From the NCBI GenBank assembly GCA_956465555.1, contig OY101116.1, positions 1,364,001-1,428,000 on the forward strand: a DNA stretch of 64,000 nt. The letters are read 5' to 3'. This DNA is from Nitzschia sp. pyKryTriq1. Its lineage: Eukaryota; Bacillariophyta; Bacillariophyceae; Bacillariales; Bacillariaceae. The notes below the pieces were generated by a model. That model had not been told where the DNA came from and ran no database searches. It saw only the letters and a program-made list of their open reading frames with translations. Both the position numbers and the translations under genes were made by a program. Of this stretch, positions 30,292 to 39,894 are shown piece by piece; position 1 is the stretch's first letter; each line of letters starts with the position of its first letter.

Positions 30292-31890
30292 ATGGACTCC
30301 AATACATCACGATCTGAAACCATCAACAAAAAGACATCTTCAGTCAACGATGGAAAGAGTGAAAGTACGTCAACTCATATCTTCGTCGACGACGATGACG
30401 ACTACTCCACTACTAATAGAAAAAGTGATACTCGTATCGTTACGTCTTGTCGGCGTCACTCACAGAGGACATGCAAGCACCGAAATTTTGAATTTGGGCC
30501 GGCGCGCGTCGTATGCACCGCGGAGATTATTCGTCCTCATTTTCCAACACAATCATCACTGACGCCCACACCATCACAAACCAAAAGAGAGGCACCTTCC
30601 GATCGTCTTCCACTTTCTCAGGCAGTGCAGATTGTAAACGGCAACGCTGCTCATTTGTTCTTGAGCTACTCATACGCTGGAAAGCCGGGCACTACAACTA
30701 CTAAAATGAAGACCAAACCTACGATCGACACCAGGGGACAAGGACACCGGCGTGTTTCAAGTTGGGGCTCCTCACTGGACGATTTTGAGCTTGAATGTGA
30801 TCTTTTCCTACAGACCAACCAAAAGTTGTCCCAGGACAGGGCATCGAGCATTTCAAAAGCGCTGAAGAAAGTTGCCCAAGAGGCCGTTGATAGTGATTCT
30901 TCTGTCGGAGACGTGGAATGCAGAAACTCTCGGTTTGCCTCTTATTTACGTGCTGCTCTCGCTCGTGAAAAAGAGAATGCAGAGACCCCGTGTAACCTTT
31001 TTCATCATGACGGCAATCCAGCAAAAGATGAAGAGGAATCGCTGAGGGAGAAGTTAAAGCGTCAGAACGAAGAGATTCAGTTCTTAAGGTCAACAGTCAA
31101 AGTCCTTGTTCATTCCGGCAGTGCAGAAAGACGTGATCCGAATCCATGCCACCGGGAAGGCCTTCAGAGTGAGGTTGTCGAAACAAACATAAAAACTCTC
31201 GCAGATTCGCTGGCTGACATTCCACACAGCATTGATGTGCGCCGTCTGGCGCCTGTGGTAGATGATATCACGATAGATCGAGATGAAATGTCCGATGTGA
31301 CGCCGAGCGAAGGTGGAATCAACCTTCCTCGTGATGGAATCCCAGGCTTCATTGCTCATCCTAAGGCGGTCCCCGAGACCCCCCAGCATCAATCCTCCCC
31401 TGTACGAATCTTTGATTTTGATATCAATACGTCAAGGATAAAGACTCCGAAGAGTCCTGCAGCAGCGATAACAACATATGGAGTCCCAGGAAAACTGCAC
31501 CAGGCAGAGCTGGTTTCCTTTCCCGACATGGCCAAGGGTGAAATTCAAGACAAGCGTGCCCGAGGTCTGCTCTGTAACGTCTACTTCCAAAGTTGGGGAA
31601 TCTTGCTGCAAGGTCGATACATTGGTACGCTACGCGATGGGCAGCCTAATGGTAACGGGGTTTTACGGTTCCACAATCGAGATTGCTATATTGGTACATT
31701 CAAGGACGGCATGCTACATGGTGAAGGTGCCTTATTCTTACGACGGAATGGCTGTCTGCTGAAGTTCCGAGGCCAGTTTGAACGGAATGAATTCATAGGC
31801 TGGAGATGGGTAAAACCAACGACAACAACTCCACCGATAGCCAATACTGGTGGCACGAGCTTCAAGCATCAAGCACTAATCACTCATTGA
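30292..31890 (+). CDS. MORN-repeat protein with central coiled coil
   Basis: The protein is 532 aa and intronless. The N-terminal about 170 residues are polar and probably disordered. A central helical part contains FASYLRAALAREKENAE and the coil LREKLKRQNEEIQFLRSTVK. The C-terminus (about 445-515) has at least two full MORN repeats, YIGTLRDGQPNGNGVLRF and YIGTFKDGMLHGEGALFL, and a partial third, KFRGQFERNEFIGW. MORN repeats bind membranes or act as dimerisation scaffolds. The coil resembles that in the neighbouring gene at 32666. The role is unknown; probably a cytosolic scaffold. Confidence 0.75.
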   Translation: MDSNTSRSETINKKTSSVNDGKSESTSTHIFVDDDDDYSTTNRKSDTRIVTSCRRHSQRTCKHRNFEFGPARVVCTAEIIRPHFPTQSSLTPTPSQTKREAPSDRLPLSQAVQIVNGNAAHLFLSYSYAGKPGTTTTKMKTKPTIDTRGQGHRRVSSWGSSLDDFELECDLFLQTNQKLSQDRASSISKALKKVAQEAVDSDSSVGDVECRNSRFASYLRAALAREKENAETPCNLFHHDGNPAKDEEESLREKLKRQNEEIQFLRSTVKVLVHSGSAERRDPNPCHREGLQSEVVETNIKTLADSLADIPHSIDVRRLAPVVDDITIDRDEMSDVTPSEGGINLPRDGIPGFIAHPKAVPETPQHQSSPVRIFDFDINTSRIKTPKSPAAAITTYGVPGKLHQAELVSFPDMAKGEIQDKRARGLLCNVYFQSWGILLQGRYIGTLRDGQPNGNGVLRFHNRDCYIGTFKDGMLHGEGALFLRRNGCLLKFRGQFERNEFIGWRWVKPTTTTPPIANTGGTSFKHQALITH

Positions 31891-32665
31891 AAGTCGTAAC
31901 AAGGTCTAATTTATAAATAGTATCTTCCAGCAAAACAAAGCAAAGTTCTTCTTGAATGCATAAGCTACACTATCTTTCAAATTTAGCTGTCTGAAACAAG
32001 CTAGAACGTTGCTACCATTTTCATTTCGCTCTAGACTAAAAAACTATTGAGAAACGAGAATCGCGGGACAAGGAAAATTTTGAATTTGTGCAGTTTCGTT
32101 GAAAATTCCTTCCGACAAATATAATATTATCCATGCTTGAATATTTACAAAACCGTTTCCCCCCCCAAATTTACTTAGCTTCCCGAAATTCGAGGCATAT
32201 AACAAGTGCGCCGAACGGAAGAGATGAATGTTGGGTCACGCCGGCCGGAACTGGCGCGCCATGGCGGTGGCCAAATTCGTGGACCAACAATCGCACGCAC
32301 CACCGAAGACCTCTCGGAAGCACTTTGACCTTTCGATGTGAATAATGTCAAGACGACGACAGCGAGGTGCGAGGTGACGAGTGACGAGATACGAGAAAAG
32401 CGAGAACGCGGACTTCATGAAACCTGAAGACCTGAGAATAGACACACAAACAATACACACTGACTACTGACTGCACTGCAATGGCGTTTGTTCACCAGTG
32501 AACTGTCTACTACACTACCGGTACATACTACTTCCTAATAAGAAATTTCGCAAGCTAGTGTTGTTTGACTCTGACATCGTAGTTGACTGAGAAGCAGGCA
32601 GTTGATCGACAGACGAAAATCGGCGTCGCCTGTTCTACTCGTACACGTACCTATTCTTTGGCAAG
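31891..32665. other. Intergenic region, no gene seen
   Basis: The first about 270 bases are AT-rich, followed by GC-richer DNA next to the 32666 start. A CCCCCCC run lies at 32160. No ORF is convincing on either strand. Confidence 0.45.
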
Positions 32666-35128
32666 ATGATGCAACCAGGGATGTCGTCACCCGCCAGAAC
32701 GAGTGATATTGACGGATCAAACGGATATGGGAACTCGGGAACGAGCCCCCGGACGCCATCATCAGCAAAATCACCAGGAAGCACCAGCAGCAACGACGAG
32801 CGCTCCAACAACCGTTATCAACGAGACGAAAAGTTCCATGCCAATTTGAAGAAAGCTGCCTCTTTTCGGAGGCGACTTGAAAGGGAGAAAGAAACAACAA
32901 CAAGTACCGCAAAGAAGGTTCCCGAGGATGCCGTCGCACGAGCTTTAAACGCTGCAGCCATGGAATTTCGCAATTCGGCTCAAGGCGATGATTCATTTTT
33001 CGATGCGGCCATCGACCTGGCGGCAGCAGGGTCGAGGCATCACCTGAAGAAAACGACAATGCACGAAGGCGACTCCCATTTAGAAGTTTCCGACGACTGG
33101 ACTTTGCCAGAAATAATTGGAGTCCTAGTCAGTCGTTCAAGAAGTACGATTCGACAGCAGCAGCAAGAAATTCTTTGTTTACGTCTGATAGTGAGAGAAC
33201 TTATGCACGAATTGCTAAAGTCGGGAAGTGGAACACAACAACCGACGGTAGTCGATGGCATCGATGCCACTGCAAATGAGGCGGATACAGGGGTATATTC
33301 CTCTCCAAGCAACCATCGTGATTCAGAGGGGCTTTCTAAAGATTATCGTTCGATATCAACTCCGCCGACTGCCAGTACGACTCCGGCATCTTCAGAGTCA
33401 GAAGGAGGCACACCGCGAAGCAGCGATTCCTCTGGTCTGCCTTACTCTTCCCATGCTTCCAATCGTCATCTCTTGGCCAAGGGTGCCCGGATAAATCGCA
33501 GTTTCTCCGGGGATGGGCAAGATATTAGTCCAAAGTTGAAGGAAGTACAGAGGAGTTTGGATCCGAAAATGCGAGATGCGGAACAAATGAGCCCAGGAGT
33601 CCCTACAGTTTCGCCCACAGACCCAACATCTGCAACTTTGTCGGAATTGCAAGAGCGTAAAAAAAGAAACGACCATCAATCTTCATCAAAGTCCTTATCG
33701 GAAGCCGTCGAAGGAGCTCCACCAATGACACAACTGCCCAATCCCTCCCAAATTTCCATTTCCTCGTCGAACGAGCATTCCCGTGCAGCGGGTAATCAAC
33801 CTCAACAAAGAGAAACTCGTGATTTTGTTGAAATAGGAATTGAAAATGGAGTCAATATGCCATCGAGTCCCCAAAGAGAAGGCCGTATTGAGAAGACGCA
33901 CGTTGGACATATCGTGGAATCCATTCTTGACGCAATTATCGACCACTCTGTGGGCAAGACCGGAGAGGAATCGACCATGAGCAGTAATTTAATGTTTCCT
34001 GGATTGCAACCGAAAGGTGATGACATCGACCAGAATTCCGTTCTGAACATAGGCGGGGACGCGACGAGGAATGAAATCCAACCCAGTCGCACTCAACCAG
34101 ATCATCTCATCCAAACAATTGCCAAGAATGAGGCAGACACGCTACAAGCGTCGAGTCGAAATATCAGTGACTCGATGGTCGCAAAAGGGACGACGGTATG
34201 TCATCCTGATCCTCCTGCACATCATATGCGGATAGAAAGCAAAACGACTGAAGAAGTGGGTTCGACATCGGTTCCGCCAGGGAAGGAAAGTGACCAACAA
34301 AGATACCAAGGTTCGATTCCAGGATCCGTCTCTGAGACACATCTGTATCATGGTGACATTCCAACCAAGATTATCGAGGACTACGAACGCCATGATGATG
34401 ACGACGACGAAGACGACGATGATGATGACCAGGGCAAACGTAGGATGGTGGCTCTCATTTCCGGTATACCTCTAGACCGAGCACAGCAAGCTAACCAAGA
34501 AAGGGCCATAATAATTTTGCACTCCAACGGAATTGAAGCAGACTTCGTCGATGGCGCGGAACCTGGAATGCAAGAAATTCGAGACAGTCTTTTTGCTGTC
34601 AGTGGTGTAGCAGGACATTATCCTCAGTTTTTCCTGGTTGACGACGACGGAATGACAGAGTTCTTCGGTGATTTCCAAGACATTGAAGAATTGAACGATG
34701 CCGGTGAGCTCAAATTGACATTTTCGCGACTTAGTACTACGACTACATACGCAGCCCATGAAGAGTTGCTTGAAGCTAGTCATCAAGAGGAAAAGAAGGA
34801 TGAGCATGCCGCACACGCAATGGCGGATCGTTCCGGCGCACCAAAGGGCCGAATATCGCCAGCAAAAGAAACTCTCAACAATCTGGAGGTATTAACCCCT
34901 ATAATGTACATACGGGAGGAGGATTATTTGATGCCTTCGTCTCTTCACAGCGTTGGGAACTCAACTGGACGGCTCCCAATGATCAGAGAAGATCATAGTG
35001 CAGCTGGAACCCAGTACAGCAATCCATCGACGCCTATTCTGGAAGGCGATGCTCCAGATGTCAACAGCTCCTACGACCTCTCCACTGAACTATACGGAGA
35101 TGGAAGCCGAGATTTGCGTTGGATTTAA
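32666..35128 (+). CDS. Large disordered protein with coiled coil and C-terminal thioredoxin-fold (SH3BGR/glutaredoxin-like) domain
   Basis: The protein is 820 aa and intronless. Most of it is Ser/Thr/Pro/Gln-rich and disordered. A helical region (about 50-190) includes HANLKKAASFRRRLEREKET and the coil RQQQQEILCLRLIVRELMHE. An acidic run (DDDDDEDDDDDDQGKRR) at about 578-594 precedes a domain at about 596-690: MVALISGIPLDRAQQANQER, EADFVDGAEP, GHYPQFFLVDDDGMTEFFGD and DIEELNDAGELKLTF. These match the SH3BGR/glutaredoxin-like thioredoxin fold, with cis-Pro in YPQFF, but no CXXC or CXXS active site is present, so redox activity is unlikely. The function is unknown. Confidence 0.72.
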   Translation: MMQPGMSSPARTSDIDGSNGYGNSGTSPRTPSSAKSPGSTSSNDERSNNRYQRDEKFHANLKKAASFRRRLEREKETTTSTAKKVPEDAVARALNAAAMEFRNSAQGDDSFFDAAIDLAAAGSRHHLKKTTMHEGDSHLEVSDDWTLPEIIGVLVSRSRSTIRQQQQEILCLRLIVRELMHELLKSGSGTQQPTVVDGIDATANEADTGVYSSPSNHRDSEGLSKDYRSISTPPTASTTPASSESEGGTPRSSDSSGLPYSSHASNRHLLAKGARINRSFSGDGQDISPKLKEVQRSLDPKMRDAEQMSPGVPTVSPTDPTSATLSELQERKKRNDHQSSSKSLSEAVEGAPPMTQLPNPSQISISSSNEHSRAAGNQPQQRETRDFVEIGIENGVNMPSSPQREGRIEKTHVGHIVESILDAIIDHSVGKTGEESTMSSNLMFPGLQPKGDDIDQNSVLNIGGDATRNEIQPSRTQPDHLIQTIAKNEADTLQASSRNISDSMVAKGTTVCHPDPPAHHMRIESKTTEEVGSTSVPPGKESDQQRYQGSIPGSVSETHLYHGDIPTKIIEDYERHDDDDDEDDDDDDQGKRRMVALISGIPLDRAQQANQERAIIILHSNGIEADFVDGAEPGMQEIRDSLFAVSGVAGHYPQFFLVDDDGMTEFFGDFQDIEELNDAGELKLTFSRLSTTTTYAAHEELLEASHQEEKKDEHAAHAMADRSGAPKGRISPAKETLNNLEVLTPIMYIREEDYLMPSSLHSVGNSTGRLPMIREDHSAAGTQYSNPSTPILEGDAPDVNSSYDLSTELYGDGSRDLRWI

Positions 35129-35944
35129 ATTGGAATGCGAAGTTTCATTCTTTGTTTGAGTCTTACTAAAAAGTAGAAAATAAATTGCACTCTACTCGGA
35201 GTACTCGTTGTATCGTACAAAGTACATTGCAGATGGTAGTACAATAAGTACTAGAGCTCCATCGTCTCTCGAAGCTCTCAAGAACAGGTGGCAGGCCGAC
35301 CACGATCATACTTCAGCAAAGTACAAGTATTTACACCACACTACTACGAGTATAGCCCTCTACCGGTAGTTCAAGTGCGGGTACATAGCTGTGGCCAAAG
35401 GTACGAACCAGGTACAAGTACTTGTACCGTGCGTAGTGCGTACATAGCTTGTTGGCTGGCTAAGATGTCGACGACTCCCCTATGTAGTACCGGTACTCGT
35501 CTACGGTACTCTACCGATACCGCAGCGGTACGTACTCATAATCGATCGAGTCTAATATTTGATTATCAAACCTCATTTTTTAACGTGATTTACTATAAAG
35601 TTTTGCGATCTCAAACAAATACTGTAACAAAAGGTATCGCAAATACCGAACACACCGCGCCGCGTCCACGTTGTTGCTTCCACATCATCAACCCCTTCGT
35701 CATCACACGCGTCACTTTCGTTTCCTTTCTTCTTCCAAGTCGTCGAACGTCGGAACAAAGCCATCACCATCATCCATCATCATGCCAGCACTCTGCCATG
35801 CTGTTCAACTAAACCTTGGCTGCCAGCATCTCAGCAGTTATTCTTTTCATTTCCCGTTGTAGTATTCATTTTTCGAACCAATAGTTCGTGCGAAGAATAC
35901 CTCAGGGAAATCACCTACAACCATCGAGACCTACTCTGTTCATC
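35129..35944. other. Intergenic region dense in GTAC palindromes
   Basis: These 816 bases hold a perfect 18-bp palindrome GGTACAAGTACTTGTACC (35411-35428) and many TACCGGTA/GTACC sites between about 35200 and 35535, then AT-rich DNA. No gene is supported. It may hold the promoter of the plastid-protein gene at 35945. Confidence 0.5.
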
Positions 35945-36979
35945 ATGCTTCGTTTCACAGTTGCCCTAGCCATCGCAATCATGTGCTGGAGCCGATCCTC
36001 TTTCGGTTTCATTCCGTCGTCAGGAAGACCGGTTCTATCGCCATCGCCTCGATTGACGCTGATGAGGTACTCTGATGTTTTACTTGAAGAGCAAAGAGAG
36101 CAGCTGAAGAGCCGCTTGCCCCCGGTGGACCAACGGCAGATGTCGAAACTGGAAATCGAGTTCAGAGAATTACTCAAGGCGATGCTCTACACTCCGCAGG
36201 AAATGAGCTCGATTACCAATCCTCGGTTTCGCGTAATTTTTGAGGGTGTGGCTGCCAGCTATTATGAACCCGCCGTCTATCGCGCGTTTGAGGTCCTGTA
36301 CGAAGATTACATGCCTCTGCGAATTGCAGGAAGACTTATCCATGGCAAGCTTCAAAAGATCATGGATGAATCCAAAGAATATCAGCAGGACCAATTTCGA
36401 AGTGTCCTTTCTAAGACTGGCTTTCCTCTGGAGACGGTTGGAAGAACTTGGGAGAGTTATGTGCAGATTGCGGGAGACCGAGAGTTGAGCGTTGAATGGG
36501 TGGAAACGATTCTTTGTCGAGGTCAAGAAACAGGTATCATCTCTCCAAGTGAACAAGACATCATGACAGTTGTGAACCCAGATCAACGCGGAAGTCTTTC
36601 GTTCGACGAAATCGTTGATGGTTGCCTCGCCTTATCTCCAGATCTTACTACAGAGGGTTTACAAGAGTTGTTTCAGATCTTTGTCGGTGCGGTCCCCCCT
36701 TCCTCGGGCCTAGACGAGAAAAGAGCCAAATACAGTCAACGATACGACAATATGTTGGTGAAATTTGGTGAATGGAAAAGTTTCATTCCTTCGGGGGAAG
36801 GGCGGCGACTGGACATTTTGAAGGGATGCTTTAAAGGGTCTGAAAATCCCCAAGTCGTCGCAGCTCTTCGTGTGATCTACACCGACTACCCGGCGTTGCG
36901 AATGTCAGGTGACTGGATCTTTCAAGTGGTGTCGACACTGATGAATGCTACAATGAAACGACGCCAACGAGATACCTAA
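35945..36979 (+). CDS. Plastid-targeted protein with EF-hand-like loop and duplicated DY-x2-LR motif (paralogue of 28461-29810)
   Basis: The protein is 344 aa from the ATG at 35945. The signal peptide ends SSFGFIPSS, with an aromatic residue as in diatom plastid targeting. Block 1 (about 93-132) is NPRFRVIFEGVAASYYEPAV followed by EVLYEDYMPLRIAGRLIHGK. Block 2 (about 286-327) is GRRLDILKGCFKGSENPQVV followed by LRVIYTDYPALRMSGDWIFQ. Between them NPDQRGSLSFDE (211-222) has the DxDxxGxLxxxE spacing of an EF-hand loop, though the first ligand is Asn and the third is Asp. The first 60 residues after the signal are short compared with the paralogue. Calcium binding is possible; the role is not known. 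Confidence 0.8.
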   Translation: MLRFTVALAIAIMCWSRSSFGFIPSSGRPVLSPSPRLTLMRYSDVLLEEQREQLKSRLPPVDQRQMSKLEIEFRELLKAMLYTPQEMSSITNPRFRVIFEGVAASYYEPAVYRAFEVLYEDYMPLRIAGRLIHGKLQKIMDESKEYQQDQFRSVLSKTGFPLETVGRTWESYVQIAGDRELSVEWVETILCRGQETGIISPSEQDIMTVVNPDQRGSLSFDEIVDGCLALSPDLTTEGLQELFQIFVGAVPPSSGLDEKRAKYSQRYDNMLVKFGEWKSFIPSGEGRRLDILKGCFKGSENPQVVAALRVIYTDYPALRMSGDWIFQVVSTLMNATMKRRQRDT

Positions 36980-37053
36980 GCTGTAGCTATATTACTATAG
37001 AAAGAGAAATGTAGAGAGCGAGAGAGAAATAAAGATGCTGCACACATCCCGTT

Positions 37054-37668
37054 CTATAGTTGTATCTTCGTTGTCAGCCAATTGACAGTTTCACTGGCTA
37101 GTTCTTCCACCGACTTGGTATCCGAGTCTAGCACCATGTCTGCCTGGAGGGGTTCTTCGTACGGATCGTCGATTCCGGTAAAGTTCTTAATCTTGCCACT
37201 TCGAGCCGCCTTGTACAGCCCCTTGGGGTCTCTGCCTTCACACGTCGACAAGGAAGCCTTGACAAATATTTCTTGAAATGAGGCGATTTCCTCCACACTA
37301 GATCGGACCATGTTCCGATCTGATCGATAAGGCGAAATCAATGCCGTCAGGACCACAACCCCTGCATCTGCCATGAGTTTACTGATTTGACCAACTCGGC
37401 GAATATTCTCGGCGCGATCTTCGACAGAAAATCCTAAATCCTTGCACAGTCCATGCCGAATGTTGTCACCATCCAAGAGATAGGTTCGAATGCCCTTTTC
37501 ATTCAAAAGAGTTTCAACCTGGTTGGCGACAGAGCTCTTCCCGGCTCCTGATAGTCCTGTGAACCAAACCACGCAGCCTCGGTGTGCGTTCAACTTCCAC
37601 CTCTTTTCTTGACTCACAGATTGGTCATGCCAAACAATGTTGGTACTTTTACTTGCGTCGGAGGACAT
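37054..37668 (-). CDS. Adenylyl-sulfate (APS) kinase
   Basis: The protein is 204 aa and intronless, the usual length of the stand-alone enzyme. It phosphorylates APS to PAPS, the sulfate donor of sulfotransferases. The Walker A motif is GLSGAGKSS (38-46). The conserved [76 protein letters not shown] and [14 protein letters not shown] are present. No targeting peptide is evident before the domain, so a cytosolic location is expected. A sulfotransferase-like gene at the right edge of the window would use its product, but no physical linkage is implied. Confidence 0.95.
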   Translation of the reverse strand: MSSDASKSTNIVWHDQSVSQEKRWKLNAHRGCVVWFTGLSGAGKSSVANQVETLLNEKGIRTYLLDGDNIRHGLCKDLGFSVEDRAENIRRVGQISKLMADAGVVVLTALISPYRSDRNMVRSSVEEIASFQEIFVKASLSTCEGRDPKGLYKAARSGKIKNFTGIDDPYEEPLQADMVLDSDTKSVEELASETVNWLTTKIQL

Positions 37669-38034
37669 TCTTTCTCGAAGACTATAGTGTGGAGAAATTG
37701 GTGCTCTCTCTAGTTGTTGGTGGCATTTCTCTCAAGGGCCAATGTCATCGTCGAGAGGAAGGTGATGGTGAGATGAGATGAGTGATGACTTCTTGCGATC
37801 GTGTGGAAGAATCATTCGAGTCAAAGATCGCATTTTCGCCAATGCGTCATCGCGGTTTTATTCAATTCGTCGCGTGCTTTTCTTTTTTGCTGCCAGCTGC
37901 CGATGAAAGACCGAGTACATCATGTACGCGAGTACAAGGTAATAATGTATATTTCTCCATTGCCTTGTCTCTTCTCCTGTGTTATCGCGTGGGCACCAGA
38001 AAAAATCTCAACGGCATTGGTTATAGTTCGTACC
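37669..38034. other. Divergent promoter region of APS kinase and HAD genes
   Basis: The 366 bases hold no credible gene. The frame of the next gene is open back to 37801, but the translation before 38035 has no signal-peptide character. Confidence 0.4.
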
Positions 38035-39414
38035 ATGAGGATCTCTCTCGGAAGCTTTGCCTCTTGGGCGAGTTTGCTCCACGTAGTTAGTGTGAGGGGA
38101 TTTTCTCCACAGCATTCGTCGGCATCTCATCATTCTTGTACAGCAACGGCGTTTTATTCATCATACAGGGGGAAGCACGCACTTTTCGACTCTGTCAATG
38201 GTGGTGGTGGTGGTGATGATGATGATTTCGAAGAAAGAAACCCCTTTGAGGAAATACGGCGAAAGTACTTGGAAAATGCCAAACCAGAGTTGCCAGACAT
38301 TGCACGACCGCCCAGTAAATCGGAGGTCTACCAGCCAGAGGAACTTGAGAATCTCTGGGACCTGCACAAGCAACTTTCTCCACAGACCAGTGTGAAGCAA
38401 TCGATTGAAGACATCTTGGAAGAAACTAGCATCCCATCTATTCATGATCTCGTCATGGAAACTATCGCTCAAACCTCGGACGATAAGACTACGAGTACAA
38501 ATATTAATGGCAGCACCACCAATGGTGATACACCTTCCTGGTTCACAAAGGATATTCAAGAAAGATCTCGCAAGATCAGTGCCATCGCTTCAGATGTCGA
38601 TGGAACGTTGATTGGTTCGGATCAAAAGGTACATCCAAGAACAAGGGCAGCTATTCAGAACGCTGTAGAATCCGCATTCTCGCCTGTGGGTGGCCTGAAA
38701 TATTTCTTTCCAGCAACTGGAAAGACACGTACGGGCGCGATGAACAGTTTGGGCCCGGAATTGGCAGCGTTGATCCAGCAGTGTCCTGGAGTCTTCATTC
38801 AAGGACTCTACTGTGTCTATGGTGATAAGGTTGTGTTTGAAAAGAAGCTGACGAGTAACGCTGTGGAAGCGTGTGAAAAGCTCGTGGCCGAAACGAAAAC
38901 TTCGATGATTGCTTATGACGGTGACAATCTCTATACCACTGATTTGACACAAACAGTCCTGAATCTACATGAAATTTATGGGGAGCCATTGTCGCAAGAA
39001 ATTGCTTCCATTGCAGCGCATGTTTCAGGCTTCCACAAGATATTGGTCTGTGACGACGATGCCAAAAAGTTGGTGACGGTAATCCGCCCTCAACTAGAGA
39101 AAGTGGCTGCTGCCAACAATGCTCGCGTCACACAGGCGGTCCCAACCATGCTGGAACTCATTCCCGAAGGTTGTTCCAAAGCATTGGGCGTCCAGAAACT
39201 GTGTGAAGTTTTGGGTGTCGACCCTGGAGTCGATCTATTAGCGTTGGGCGATGCCGAAAATGACGTGGAGATGCTTCAAATGGCATCCATTGGTGTGGTC
39301 ATGGGAAATGGATCACCACCAGCTAGAGAAGCGGGTGATATTATCCTAGACGAAACGAGTGATCAAGGTGGTGCTGGACTGGCTATGGAGATCTTGGCTG
39401 GCTTGAGATCCTAG
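38035..39414 (+). CDS. HAD-superfamily hydrolase (Cof/IIB type), plastid or secretory targeted
   Basis: The protein is 459 aa from the ATG at 38035. That start gives a hydrophobic leader ending VSVRGFSPQ, with Phe at the plastid-type site. A polar spacer with a GGGGGDDDD tract leads to the catalytic part. Motif I is IASDVDGTLIGSDQKV (nucleophile Asp in DxDGTL). An ATGKTRTG segment follows, and then the C2B cap. Motif IV, VDLLALGDAENDVEMLQMAS, is followed by VVMGNGSPPAREAGDIILD and a late acidic/Gln-Gly tail. The arrangement is that of Cof-type phosphatases acting on sugar or nucleotide phosphates. Substrate unknown. Confidence 0.85.
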   Translation: MRISLGSFASWASLLHVVSVRGFSPQHSSASHHSCTATAFYSSYRGKHALFDSVNGGGGGDDDDFEERNPFEEIRRKYLENAKPELPDIARPPSKSEVYQPEELENLWDLHKQLSPQTSVKQSIEDILEETSIPSIHDLVMETIAQTSDDKTTSTNINGSTTNGDTPSWFTKDIQERSRKISAIASDVDGTLIGSDQKVHPRTRAAIQNAVESAFSPVGGLKYFFPATGKTRTGAMNSLGPELAALIQQCPGVFIQGLYCVYGDKVVFEKKLTSNAVEACEKLVAETKTSMIAYDGDNLYTTDLTQTVLNLHEIYGEPLSQEIASIAAHVSGFHKILVCDDDAKKLVTVIRPQLEKVAAANNARVTQAVPTMLELIPEGCSKALGVQKLCEVLGVDPGVDLLALGDAENDVEMLQMASIGVVMGNGSPPAREAGDIILDETSDQGGAGLAMEILAGLRS

Positions 39415-39894
39415 AAGTCGTGGTAGCGGTACTCCTACTACTAGGTCCTCTAGTAGTAGTATAAACATGTAGTACATGGAGAGGAACTGCGCTATTAGCT
39501 CTAGACCACTCTAGAGTAGAGTTGCAGTATTCGACAAAGTTTCTCCGTCGAGTAGTGAATTTAGAAATAGGAAATTGAAAATGGGCCAATCACTGATCAC
39601 TTGGGTCGGAGAAGTCATCAATCAAAGTATTAAGTCGTTTCAGTCGACCAGCTATTTTGCAAAAAGCCCGCGAAGACAAATAAGACACAAAGCCGAAGTT
39701 CGAGAATAAGAAATAAGATCGACACCCGCAGACGGTAGACCGCAGAGATCAGCGAAACGACAATGGCGGCACCTTCTTTCTGATAGTTGCCGGTATTAAG
39801 TCAAACGCCAAGCATCACTATTCGAACCCCCCATTCGAAATAGACTACGATTGGATAGTGAATTTCTGAAGTCTAAGGACGGAGCGAATTGAAA
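39415..39894. other. Intergenic region
   Basis: The 480 bases contain the hairpin at 39435-39459 directly after the HAD stop codon and CTCTAGA-type inverted motifs at about 39497-39522. No gene is seen. The right part should hold the EED promoter. Confidence 0.45.
39435..39459. repeat. Perfect 10-bp inverted repeat CTACTACTAG-GTCCT-CTAGTAGTAG
   Basis: The arms are exactly complementary with a 5-nt loop, 21 bp after the HAD gene stop codon. It could be a transcript-end hairpin or a repeat; there is no U-run characteristic of bacterial terminators. Confidence 0.7.
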
